Source: an uncultured Arcobacter sp.
GTDB taxonomy: Bacteria; Campylobacterota; Campylobacteria; Campylobacterales; Arcobacteraceae
DNA: 14,138 nucleotides
Direction of reading: 5' to 3'
NCBI GenBank assembly: GCA_913062735.1
Contig: CAJXWI010000015.1
Coordinates: 1 to 14,138 of the forward strand
Shown here: positions 1 through 6,617 of the stretch, one piece after another
Layout of the letters: each line of letters starts with the position of its first letter
Numbering within the stretch: position 1 is the stretch's first letter
The notes under the pieces: model-generated
Database searches by the model: none
Seen by the model: only the letters and a program-made list of their open reading frames with translations
Told to the model about the DNA's origin: nothing
Made by a program: the position numbers and the translations under genes

Positions 1-30
1 AGCGATCCTCTTTGCTAATTATTTATTTTT

Positions 31-54
31 GGATGCTTTAAAAAGCACCCTTTT
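31..54 (+). terminator. Possible rho-independent terminator at left edge
   Basis: Arms GGATGCTT (31-38) and AAGCACCC (43-50) form an 8-bp stem with one mismatch on the plus strand, followed by TTTT. On the minus strand the mismatch becomes a G-U wobble, but the sequence after the stem is A-rich, so a U-tract exists only in the plus direction. It could end a plus-strand gene left of the window, or loosely mark the end of the minus-strand frame at 84. Confidence 0.4.
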
Positions 55-83
55 ATCCGAATTATATACTCGCTTCGACGACG

Positions 84-398
84 TTACTTACTCATAAAAC
101 ATAAATTATGTATGGCACTTAATTGGGTTAAAAGGGATTGCATTTCATCTAGCGGTATCATGTTCGGCCCATCAGATGGTGCATTATCTGGGTCTTGATG
201 GCTTTCCACAAACACACCGTTTACACCTGCTGCAACTGCTGCATCAACATCGGCTTCATTTGATCTTGGAATTCTTGTTAAAATTTTTCCATCAACAGGT
301 GAAACCTTATCAAAATATTCTCCACTTTTTGGTGCAAGCCATTCTCCACCAATGAAATTTTCAAACTGTTCTTTATATTGCGGTCTAGCATATGCCAT
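84..398 (-). pseudogene. Chimeric remnant: aldehyde dehydrogenase N-terminus joined in frame to KdsA C-terminus
   Basis: The frame is open for 104 codons but is not one normal protein. Residues 1-57 match the start of an ExaC-like NAD-dependent aldehyde dehydrogenase: NFIGGEWLAP at 14-23, then SPVDGKIL and IPRSNEADVDAAVAA. A full enzyme is about 500 residues, so the catalytic Cys, the Glu and the Rossmann core are missing. Residues from about 53 match the tail of 3-deoxy-D-manno-octulosonate 8-phosphate synthase (KdsA): GVFVESHQDPDNAPSDGPNM, then IPLDEMQSLL. The halves meet in the shared AAVAA codons (228-242). The ATG at 398 has a good AAAGGA site at 405-410 and so looks like a genuine aldehyde dehydrogenase start. 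The product cannot have either activity. I infer a deletion/recombination scar or an assembly chimera and cannot tell which from the window. Confidence 0.8.
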
Positions 399-420
399 TT
401 GTAATCCTTTGAGTTTTTAA

Positions 421-436
421 TACAAAATAATTTGTA
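421..436. repeat. Short inverted repeat in the divergent promoter region
   Basis: Arms TACAAA (421-426) and TTTGTA (431-436) flank a 4-bp ATAA spacer, just upstream of the aldehyde dehydrogenase ribosome binding site. It could be an operator or part of the minus-strand promoter. In sequence this AT-rich it could also arise by chance. Confidence 0.3.
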
Positions 437-467
437 TTTATTTTTTGTCTTGGAAAGTTTACATTTA

Positions 468-511
468 ATTTATAGCCTGAATATAGCCCAAATATAGCAT
501 GAATATAGCAT
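468..511. promoter_or_regulatory. Four 11-bp direct repeats, candidate OmpR/PhoB-type operator
   Basis: The core TATAGC occurs at 471, 482, 493 and 504, exactly 11 bp apart each time. The full units are ATTTATAGCCT, GAATATAGCCC, AAATATAGCAT and GAATATAGCAT. The array lies between the minus-strand aldehyde dehydrogenase start (398) and the plus-strand FIST kinase (597). OmpR/PhoB-family regulators are known to bind head-to-tail on direct repeats spaced 11 bp, and such a regulator is encoded at 2501-3160. I infer that four units could hold two regulator dimers and control both directions. Confidence 0.6.
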
Positions 512-544
512 GGATTTTATCAAGAAGAAACTCCGATTAAAGCC

Positions 545-573
545 TTGATACAGAATTTATTTTTTTGAATAAT
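545..573 (+). promoter_or_regulatory. Candidate sigma-70-type promoter for the FIST kinase operon
   Basis: TTGATA (545-550) is separated by exactly 17 bp from AATAAT (568-573), predicting a start near 580 and a leader of about 17 nt to the first ATG or 32 nt to the second. The 11-bp repeats end about 34 bp upstream of the -35 element, compatible with an upstream activator. Confidence 0.45.
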
Positions 574-596
574 TCCCAAAAGAAAAATTAATTATT

Positions 597-2504
597 ATGT
601 TACAATCAAGCATGAAAACATATCTGTATACTTTTAATAACAATAATCTAAGCAATTTAATACCTTATAAAAAATTTCAAGATGAAAAAAATATTTTAAT
701 ACAAATTTTTTGTGGCCATAAAGGAAGTACCTTACAACTTATTTCAAGTGATATAAAGAAAAATATTCCTCAAGCTATTTGTATAGGAACAAGCACAGAT
801 GGCGAAATATCAAATAAAAGAATTTCTACTCTTAAAACTATTATTTCTATTTCAGTTTTTGAAAATACGCAAATCAAAGGTCATATACTTGAAGAAGTAG
901 GAAGTACAAAAAACGGCTTTGAAATGGCAGAACAACTAAAAACGAACAATACCAAACTTTTAATTACGTTTACAGATGGTATTTATACAAATGCAGAAGA
1001 TTATTTAAAAGGCATAGAACTTTATGACAAGAACTTAATGGTTTGTGGTGGAATGGCAGGAGATAATGGTGTTTTTAAAAAAACCCATATTTCTTTAGGC
1101 GATAAAGTTATTTCAAAAGGTGTCGTTGCTGTTTCTTTAAACTCTGATATTTTAGAAGTGAAAAATGCCCATAAGTTTGATTGGTTACCAATTGGAATTG
1201 AGCACAGAATTGATAAAGTTAAAGGGAATAGAATTTACGAAATATCTGGCATGACTGCCAAAGCTTTCTATGAAAAATATTTAGGAGATTCTTTTGCACA
1301 AACAGAATATCCTTTAATTGTAAAAAGAAAAGGTATTAATATAGCAAGAGCCGTACTAACAAGTCATGAGGATGGTTCATTAGGCTGTGCAGGGAACTTA
1401 TATGAGGGAGATATGGTACATTTAGGCTTTGCAAACGCAGAAATGTTAATGCAAAATCCTATTGACTATTTAAAACATATAAATACCTTTAAAGCTGAAA
1501 CTATTTTTATTTATTCGTGTATGGCAAGACGAAGATATATGCCAAATTTAATTAAAATAGAAACCGAACCTTTTGCTAGAATTGCGACAACTGCTGGATT
1601 TTTTACCTATGCTGAGTTTTACCACAACGTTGACCATAATGAACTTTTAAATCAAACCCTAACCTTAGTAGCCTTAACAGAAAATCAAAATATAGAAACA
1701 ATGAATGTAAGTCCACTTAAAAGGAAAATGGGTCTTAACCAAAGCGCTTTTATGAACACAACTAAGTCTTTGACCTCTTTAATTCAACAAAGCACCAAAG
1801 ATTATCAAGAACAGTCTTATAAATTACAAGAAGAGAAAAATTATTCACAGCACTTGCTTAAATCCCAAAAGCAGTTTTTACGTCATGCTGTACATGAGAC
1901 GAATACCCCATTAAGTGTTATTATGTCCAATATTGAACTTTATGAGATGGAGAATGGTAAAAACAAGTATTTACAAAATATTGAAGTTGCTATGAAAAAT
2001 ATCTTTTCCATTTATGATGATTTGTCCTATTTGGTTAAAAAAGATCAAATTCAATACAAAAAACATTCTATAGATTTAGTAGATTATATAAGAGCACGCA
2101 GTGATTTTTTTGAAGAAGTTGCGAATAAAAACAATTCAAATTTAATATTTACAGCCCAAAAACAAAAAATGTTCATTTATTTTAATGAAACAAAACTTCA
2201 ACGAATAATTGATAATAACCTAACAAATGCAATAAAGTATTCTTATGAAAATGAAGATATTAAACTCACATTAAAAGAAGAGAAAAATACCTACACGTTT
2301 TTAGTCTCTTCTTATTCAAGACAAATAATTCATCCTGAAAAAATATTTGAAGAATATTATAGAGAAGAAAAAGCACAAGAAGGTTTTGGCTTAGGATTAA
2401 ATTTAGTCAAACGAATTTGTGATGAAGAAAATGTAGAAATATATCTGGAATCAAATGAATTTCAAACATCATTTGCTTATGTATTTAAAAAAGGTGAAGA
2501 ATGA
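597..2504 (+). CDS. Soluble FIST-domain sensor histidine kinase
   Basis: This is the sensor kinase of a two-component system. Residues ~20-210 fit FIST_N and ~215-360 fit FIST_C (GGMAGDN at 151-157, IFIYSCMARR at 303-312). A short helical linker (~400-425) leads to the HisKA helix, with HETNTPL at 433-439 and H433 as the likely phosphoacceptor. The ATPase domain has an N-box around N540-N544 and a G-box GFGLGL at 596-601. No signal peptide or membrane segment is visible, so it should sense a cytoplasmic ligand. FIST domains bind small molecules; the Pseudomonas FIST protein NosP binds heme and responds to NO. No ligand can be assigned here. Neither ATG597 nor ATG612 has a strong ribosome binding site, and the second (starting MKTYLYTF) is equally plausible. 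The stop overlaps the regulator start in ATGA, indicating translational coupling. Confidence 0.88.
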   Translation: MLQSSMKTYLYTFNNNNLSNLIPYKKFQDEKNILIQIFCGHKGSTLQLISSDIKKNIPQAICIGTSTDGEISNKRISTLKTIISISVFENTQIKGHILEEVGSTKNGFEMAEQLKTNNTKLLITFTDGIYTNAEDYLKGIELYDKNLMVCGGMAGDNGVFKKTHISLGDKVISKGVVAVSLNSDILEVKNAHKFDWLPIGIEHRIDKVKGNRIYEISGMTAKAFYEKYLGDSFAQTEYPLIVKRKGINIARAVLTSHEDGSLGCAGNLYEGDMVHLGFANAEMLMQNPIDYLKHINTFKAETIFIYSCMARRRYMPNLIKIETEPFARIATTAGFFTYAEFYHNVDHNELLNQTLTLVALTENQNIETMNVSPLKRKMGLNQSAFMNTTKSLTSLIQQSTKDYQEQSYKLQEEKNYSQHLLKSQKQFLRHAVHETNTPLSVIMSNIELYEMENGKNKYLQNIEVAMKNIFSIYDDLSYLVKKDQIQYKKHSIDLVDYIRARSDFFEEVANKNNSNLIFTAQKQKMFIYFNETKLQRIIDNNLTNAIKYSYENEDIKLTLKEEKNTYTFLVSSYSRQIIHPEKIFEEYYREEKAQEGFGLGLNLVKRICDEENVEIYLESNEFQTSFAYVFKKGEE

Positions 2505-3160
2505 AAATACTCTTATTAGAAGATGACATTATGTTAAATGAGGCTATTAAACAATATTTAGAAACAATAGGACACACTATATATTCAGTAAAAGAAGGGA
2601 ATCACTGTTTAGATGTTTTAAAAAAAGAACGTTTTGATTTACTTATTTTAGATATTAATGTTCCTAATATTGATGGTTTGTCTATTTTAGAAAAACTACA
2701 TGAACAAAAAAGAATGGTTCCTACAATTTTCATTTCTGCTTTAATTGATATAGAAGATATTAGCAGAGCTTTTGATATTGGATGTCATGATTATTTAAAA
2801 AAACCTTTTCATTTAAAAGAATTAAATATTAGAATTAATAAAATTCTTCAAACCAGACAAGTACCTATGCATCACAAAAGATTATCACGCTCATACAGTT
2901 TTGACAGTGAAACAATGACTTTATATTTTGATAATGAACCCAAAATATTACCTAAAAGACAAGTTCAAATTATTCAGTTATTAAGCAATAATAGATCCCT
3001 TGTTGTTAATTACGATATGTTTAGAGATTATGTTTGGGAAGATGATTTTATTGATAATGCAACTATTAGAGCAGAAGTAAATCGGGTTAAAAAAGTCTTA
3101 AAAGAAGATTTTATTGTTAATATTAGAGGTATTGGATATATGATTGAGAGACCAAAATAA
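2501..3160 (+). CDS. OmpR/PhoB-family response regulator
   Basis: This is the partner regulator of the FIST kinase, overlapping it by 4 bp. The receiver domain (1-~115) has the acidic pocket E7-D8-D9, phosphoacceptor D51 in LILDINVPN, S79 and K101 in YLKKPF. The C-terminal half (~130-219) is a winged-helix DNA-binding domain, with the recognition-helix region NATIRAEVNRVKKVL and the terminal hairpin IRGIGYMIE that is typical of the family. At 219 residues it has the normal length. It should act as a DNA-binding dimer once phosphorylated at D51. The four 11-bp direct repeats upstream of the operon are the obvious candidate site, implying autoregulation. Transcription ends in a strong hairpin that begins inside the last codons. 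Confidence 0.92.
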   Translation: MKILLLEDDIMLNEAIKQYLETIGHTIYSVKEGNHCLDVLKKERFDLLILDINVPNIDGLSILEKLHEQKRMVPTIFISALIDIEDISRAFDIGCHDYLKKPFHLKELNIRINKILQTRQVPMHHKRLSRSYSFDSETMTLYFDNEPKILPKRQVQIIQLLSNNRSLVVNYDMFRDYVWEDDFIDNATIRAEVNRVKKVLKEDFIVNIRGIGYMIERPK

Positions 3161-3179
3161 AGCCTTAAGGCTTTATTTT
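3154..3179. terminator. Perfect palindromic bidirectional terminator
   Basis: The 26-bp stretch is fully self-complementary, with 13-bp arms and its centre at TTAA. It contains AAAGCC/GGCTTT flanked by A-runs on one side and T-runs on the other, so it gives a U-tract in both directions. The response regulator stop codon (3158-3160) is part of the stem. It separates the two-component operon from the convergent membrane protein gene ending at 3200. Confidence 0.85.
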
Positions 3180-3199
3180 TAATCTACAAAATTTTGATA

Positions 3200-3661
3200 C
3201 TATGATGAAAACAAGGGTCTTTGAACATAAGGACTAAATTCCCAAGGAATTGCAACAAGTATCAATATACAGGCCAAGGTAAAATAAACCATAAGTGTTT
3301 TAAATTTGTTTTTATCCCCTTCGATTCTTTTTGCTTTAAACGAACCAACTGTGATTAAAACAACAGCAATTAACATTAACAAAGAGTGTTCAATAGAAAA
3401 GTATCTTACTTCTAAATTACTCATAGAATTTTTCATATCAGAAAAAAACATTGAAGTAATGTCACTGTTATAATATAAAATAAGACCAGAGATAAATTGT
3501 ATATGCACAAATGCAACTGAAACATGTGAGAATATTTTATTAAACAAAGTAAAACGTTTATTTGCAAAATATCCATAATATGCCAATGATAAATTAGCAA
3601 TAACTCCAAAACATACTAACCAACGCATCCACGAATGGATAAAAATTTCAAGACTGTCCAC
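3200..3661 (-). CDS. Small four-helix membrane protein, cytochrome b-like (unassigned)
   Basis: A GTG start at 3661 gives 153 residues beginning MDSLEIFIHSWMRWLVC. AAAAGGA lies 8 nt upstream, and TATAAT (3698-3703, minus strand) would start transcription about 30 nt before it. The frame also extends to a TTG at 3733, but that extension contains the -10 box and is probably not translated. Four hydrophobic segments fall at about 11-32, 42-64, 90-108 and 122-139. Histidines H9, H46, H53 and H92 lie in or at the ends of these helices, and the C-terminus reads IPWEFSPYVQRPLF. From memory, similar short HS-x-x-RW proteins in other bacteria are annotated as 'cytochrome B', so heme binding is possible but unproven. 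It is convergent with the two-component operon, and no functional link to it is shown. Confidence 0.7.
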   Translation of the reverse strand: MDSLEIFIHSWMRWLVCFGVIANLSLAYYGYFANKRFTLFNKIFSHVSVAFVHIQFISGLILYYNSDITSMFFSDMKNSMSNLEVRYFSIEHSLLMLIAVVLITVGSFKAKRIEGDKNKFKTLMVYFTLACILILVAIPWEFSPYVQRPLFSS

Positions 3662-3695
3662 GTATTTATTCCTTTTATAAAGAGCTTCATTTTTT

Positions 3696-3762
3696 GTATT
3701 ATAGCCATATAAAATGAGAAATGCTTTTGACAAAGTATTTATTAGCCATATAAATGAGAAAT
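3696..3762. repeat. Imperfect tandem duplication upstream of the membrane protein gene
   Basis: TAGCCATATAAAATGAGAAAT (3702-3722) recurs as TAGCCATATAAATGAGAAAT (3743-3762), differing by one base. The similarity extends left through GTATT(TA)T, so units of about 27 bp lie roughly 40 bp apart. The inner copy covers the TATAAT box. It may be a duplicated operator or a simple tandem duplication. Confidence 0.6.
3698..3703 (-). promoter_or_regulatory. -10 box (TATAAT) for the small membrane protein
   Basis: A perfect TATAAT reads on the minus strand, with no clear -35 at standard spacing. It predicts a start near 3690, about 30 nt before the GTG at 3661, and so supports the shorter protein. Confidence 0.5.
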
Positions 3763-3811
3763 ATTTGATTATAAGTATAAATTTTTTTGTATTTTATTTA
3801 CTATTTATCTG

Positions 3812-3827
3812 TTATTTAGGTAAATAA
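3812..3827. promoter_or_regulatory. Short palindrome upstream of the ankyrin gene
   Basis: Arms TTATTTA and TAAATAA (7 bp, perfect) flank a 2-bp GG spacer, 35 bp before the ankyrin protein start. It could be an operator, but in AT-rich DNA a palindrome of this size has little weight by itself. Confidence 0.25.
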
Positions 3828-3862
3828 TAATAAAGTTAAGTATTAATGTATAAAGAGAAATA

Positions 3863-5794
3863 ATGATCAAAAAGTTTTTGAATAAAAAAATATATACTGA
3901 GATAGATTTACTAAACGAACTTCTCAGGCCACTTTTTAATGTAGAAAAACTTGATGAGATATTTAAAAATAATATAAATATTGATTATTTAAATGACAAA
4001 AAAGAAAGCTTTTTACACCTTTGTGCTAAAAAGGGATTAAAAGATTCTATTCATTGGTTACTAAAAAAGGGAGCCTCTACTAATATTGCTAATCATGAAG
4101 GATGTACCGCTCTTTTTTACGCAATAAATACTAATAGCACTTCTTTATTAAAGACACTTATTGAGCATGGGGCTGATGTCAATCATCTCAATAATTATAA
4201 AAGAAATGTACTTCAAGATGCTGTTCTTTCTGCAAAAAACAGACTTGTAGATTTTTTAATTGAAAAAACTTCAGCTATAAATAACTGTGATATATATGGA
4301 AATAATCTAGTATTTGATGCTCTTGCAAATGGAGATATTGATACTATAATCAAGATAACAAAATTAAAAAATCTCAATATCAATCAAAGAAATAATGATG
4401 GAAATACTGTTTTACATAAAGAAATAATTTTAAAAAATAATGAATTGGCTCTTTTATTAATGGATCTTGGGATGGACCCAACCCTTCAAGATAAAAAAGG
4501 TAAGAACTTTTTATTTTATGCAGTTTCAAAAGGTATACAAAATGCAAGTATTTTAGAAAAAGCGGTTAGTCTTGGCTGTAATATAAATTCAAGATCAGCA
4601 CAAAACTCCACTATTCTAATGGAATCCATAAACCATTTTTTAAATACAGATGTTGAAGATGAAAGTACAAGAACATCACATTTAGAAATGATTAAAAAAC
4701 TCATTGCCAAAGGCGTAAAAATTGATGCCTTAGATGATCAAAATGAAACTGCTTTTTTTAAAGCAACAAGAAGCGAAAACAAAGACTTAATCGAATTATT
4801 TATCTCCAATAGAAAAATAGATATTAATCAGCAAAACATCCAAGGAGAAAGTGTTTTATTTTTCCTAATCTATAAGGGTTTAGATAATCTGGAATTAATT
4901 AAAATGTATTTAAATAAAAAAGCCAATCCTAATGTTGTAAACAAAGAAGGTAAAAGTATTATTGAAATACTCATTGAAATTATTCTTCATGTACAAAGTA
5001 ATAAAAATATTGCCAAAGCACTGGAAAACAAACTGCATAATAATGGAGAGTATTTCACTGTTTTATTAGAAATACTCTCTGCTTCTAAAGTAGATTTAAA
5101 TCAAAAAAACTCTTTAGGAAAACCTTTATTTTTTGATACCCTTATGCATTTTAATTATTCTTTATTTAAAATTTTCAGAGACAATGAACAAAACATAAAT
5201 GCCAAAGACAAAGAAGGCAGAAATATAATTTTCAATCTTTTAGAACTTGACTTAGAAAGTGGTATTAAAAACAGAGCTGAATATTTAGAAACACTTCAAA
5301 ACCTCTTTAACTTAGGAGTTGATATCAATGAAAAAGACAATATAGGAGACACTGCTTTACATAAGGCAGTAACAAGATCCTGTGAATATACGGTCAAGTT
5401 ATTACTTGAAGCCAAACCAGATTTTTTTGCTATTGATAAAAAAGGAAGAAGTATTATTCATCAATGTATTTGGAAAGATAATTCGCGCTATTTTAAACTT
5501 ATACATTCATACAATAATGAAATTATTAATATAACAGATAGTTTTGGAGTAAGACCCATTAATTATGCAGCATTTATGGGGAAAAGAACGCTGGTTCTTG
5601 ATATGATAAATGCAGGTGCCCTAATTAACAACGATACAGAAAAAACGAAAGATATACTTAAGTTTTTTGAGAAGTTTCATAAAAATATTCTTAATATAGA
5701 AAAAAATCTTACTTCGGCTGCACATAAAAGAAACCTTCAAATTTTAGCAACAACTATGATTAAAGAATTTAATATCAAAGAAAAAAACAAGTAA
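3863..5794 (+). CDS. Large cytoplasmic ankyrin-repeat protein
   Basis: The 643-residue protein is almost entirely ankyrin-like helix-turn-helix repeats of ~30-35 residues from about residue 46 to 592. I count roughly 15 units, several degenerate or with inserts. The clearest are at 49-77 (SFLHLCAKKG), 81-110 (TALFYAINTN, then LIEHGADVNHLN), 182-210 (TVLHKEII, then LLMDLGMDP), 496-524 (DTALHKAV, then KLLLEA) and 563-592 (RPINYAAFMGKRT). Residues 1-45 and 595-643 are non-ankyrin helical caps. There is no signal peptide or membrane helix, so it is probably cytosolic. Such proteins bind other proteins, but no partner is evident. The ATG is preceded by AGAGAAA. The next gene is an exporter that seems to have its own promoter. 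No catalytic domain is present. Confidence 0.88.
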   Translation: MIKKFLNKKIYTEIDLLNELLRPLFNVEKLDEIFKNNINIDYLNDKKESFLHLCAKKGLKDSIHWLLKKGASTNIANHEGCTALFYAINTNSTSLLKTLIEHGADVNHLNNYKRNVLQDAVLSAKNRLVDFLIEKTSAINNCDIYGNNLVFDALANGDIDTIIKITKLKNLNINQRNNDGNTVLHKEIILKNNELALLLMDLGMDPTLQDKKGKNFLFYAVSKGIQNASILEKAVSLGCNINSRSAQNSTILMESINHFLNTDVEDESTRTSHLEMIKKLIAKGVKIDALDDQNETAFFKATRSENKDLIELFISNRKIDINQQNIQGESVLFFLIYKGLDNLELIKMYLNKKANPNVVNKEGKSIIEILIEIILHVQSNKNIAKALENKLHNNGEYFTVLLEILSASKVDLNQKNSLGKPLFFDTLMHFNYSLFKIFRDNEQNINAKDKEGRNIIFNLLELDLESGIKNRAEYLETLQNLFNLGVDINEKDNIGDTALHKAVTRSCEYTVKLLLEAKPDFFAIDKKGRSIIHQCIWKDNSRYFKLIHSYNNEIINITDSFGVRPINYAAFMGKRTLVLDMINAGALINNDTEKTKDILKFFEKFHKNILNIEKNLTSAAHKRNLQILATTMIKEFNIKEKNK

Positions 5795-5800
5795 TAAATT

Positions 5801-5831
5801 AATCTTTTGATATACTAGATAAAAAAAGATT
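5801..5831 (+). promoter_or_regulatory. Extended -10 promoter inside a hairpin, upstream of the LysE-type gene
   Basis: TGATATACT (5808-5816) fits an extended -10 (TGnTATAAT), with a predicted start near 5823 and a leader of about 14 nt. It sits between inverted arms AATCTTTT (5801-5808) and AAAAGATT (5824-5831). The same arms could make a weak terminator for the ankyrin gene, since T-rich sequence follows the stem. Confidence 0.4.
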
Positions 5832-5836
5832 TTAAC

Positions 5837-6469
5837 ATGAATATTGAAGTTTTAATTACCTATGCTTTTGTTTCGTTTTTTTATGTCATTAGTCCAGGAC
5901 CTGCGGTATTTTTGGCCTTACATAATGGTATGACTCATAATTTAAAAGTCCTTAGTATTTCTTCTTTTGCTAATATTTGCGCTTTATTTATTTTATCAGC
6001 TGTCTCTATTTCTGGATTAGGGGCAATCCTAGCAACTTCTTCTTCTTTGTTTATGGGCGTTAAAATTGTTGGTGCTTTATACTTACTATATTTGGGTGTA
6101 AAACAATTTAGAAATGCAAAAAAAAGTAAAATTATTAAAGAAGATAAGAAAGACAAAAAAGAGCATTCTTTTTTACATTATTTTTTGGAATCCTTTATTT
6201 TAGCAATTACTAATCCTAAGCCCATAATTTTCTTTATTGCTTTGTTTCCTCAGTTCTTAAATTTACAAAGTGAAATCTTGCCTCAGTTTTTTGTTATGAC
6301 AGGTATTTTTATGTTTTTTTCTTTTATTTCTTTATTTTCCTATGGTTATATGGCAAAAAAAGCAAAACATTTATTTAATAATGAAAGAAAAATGGCATGG
6401 TTTCATAGAGTTACTGGGGGTATCTTTATTACTTTAGGAATAGCCTTACTTCAATTAAAGTCAGTATAA
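5837..6469 (+). CDS. LysE/RhtB-family amino-acid exporter
   Basis: This 210-residue inner-membrane protein has about six hydrophobic segments (~5-27, 39-60, 65-87, 112-132, 145-165, 188-208), the family's normal size and layout. The signature SPGPAVFLALHNG is at 19-31 in the first helix region, and the conserved TNPKPIIFF lies at ~125-133 in the second half. Members export amino acids or small metabolites using the proton gradient; the substrate cannot be read from sequence. A Lys-rich cytoplasmic loop (KKSKIIKEDKKDKKE) joins the two halves, as is common. The ribosome binding site is weak (AAAGAT). The gene is 42 bp after the ankyrin gene and is followed by hairpins, so it is probably transcribed alone or as the end of that unit. 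Confidence 0.9.
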   Translation: MNIEVLITYAFVSFFYVISPGPAVFLALHNGMTHNLKVLSISSFANICALFILSAVSISGLGAILATSSSLFMGVKIVGALYLLYLGVKQFRNAKKSKIIKEDKKDKKEHSFLHYFLESFILAITNPKPIIFFIALFPQFLNLQSEILPQFFVMTGIFMFFSFISLFSYGYMAKKAKHLFNNERKMAWFHRVTGGIFITLGIALLQLKSV

Positions 6470-6470
6470 A

Positions 6471-6494
6471 AGAATAAAAGCTTAGTTTTATTCT
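6471..6494 (+). terminator. AT-rich hairpin after the LysE-type gene
   Basis: Perfect 9-bp arms AGAATAAAA and TTTTATTCT enclose the loop GCTTAG, starting right after the stop codon. The stem has a single G-C pair, so termination would be weak alone. A second hairpin follows 9 bp later. Confidence 0.4.
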
Positions 6495-6503
6495 AAATAA
6501 AAT

Positions 6504-6547
6504 AAAGTAACAATAGCAATATCTGGATTGTTGCTTTCCTTTATTTT
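6504..6547 (+). terminator. Probable terminator before glyA
   Basis: Arms AAAGTAACAAT (6504-6514) and ATTGTTGCTTT (6527-6537) pair over 11 bp with one G-U wobble and a 12-nt loop, then CCTTTATTTTA. On the minus strand the stem is followed by TTATTTTATTT, so it may work in either direction. It isolates glyA from the LysE-type gene. Confidence 0.5.
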
Positions 6548-6609
6548 AGCTATACTCCCAAAATAATCAAACATGATATAGGATTGCTCTTATTTGATAC
6601 TTTTATGCC

Positions 6610-6617
6610 TATATTAT
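6610..6617 (+). promoter_or_regulatory. Candidate glyA -10 region
   Basis: TATATTAT follows TGCC and lies about 50 bp before the glyA ATG. There is no convincing -35, as is common in Campylobacterota promoters. TATACT at 6551-6556 is an alternative. No riboswitch-like structure was recognised in the leader. Confidence 0.3.

Noticed and set aside
3662..3733. N-terminal extension of the membrane protein to a TTG start
   Set aside because: It contains the TATAAT box and part of a duplicated regulatory-looking segment, and its start has no good ribosome binding site; GTG3661 is better supported.
4516..6156. Minus-strand frames at 4516-4710 and 5935-6156
   Set aside because: Both lie inside well-supported plus-strand genes (ankyrin protein, LysE-type exporter), with no family resemblance or ribosome binding site.
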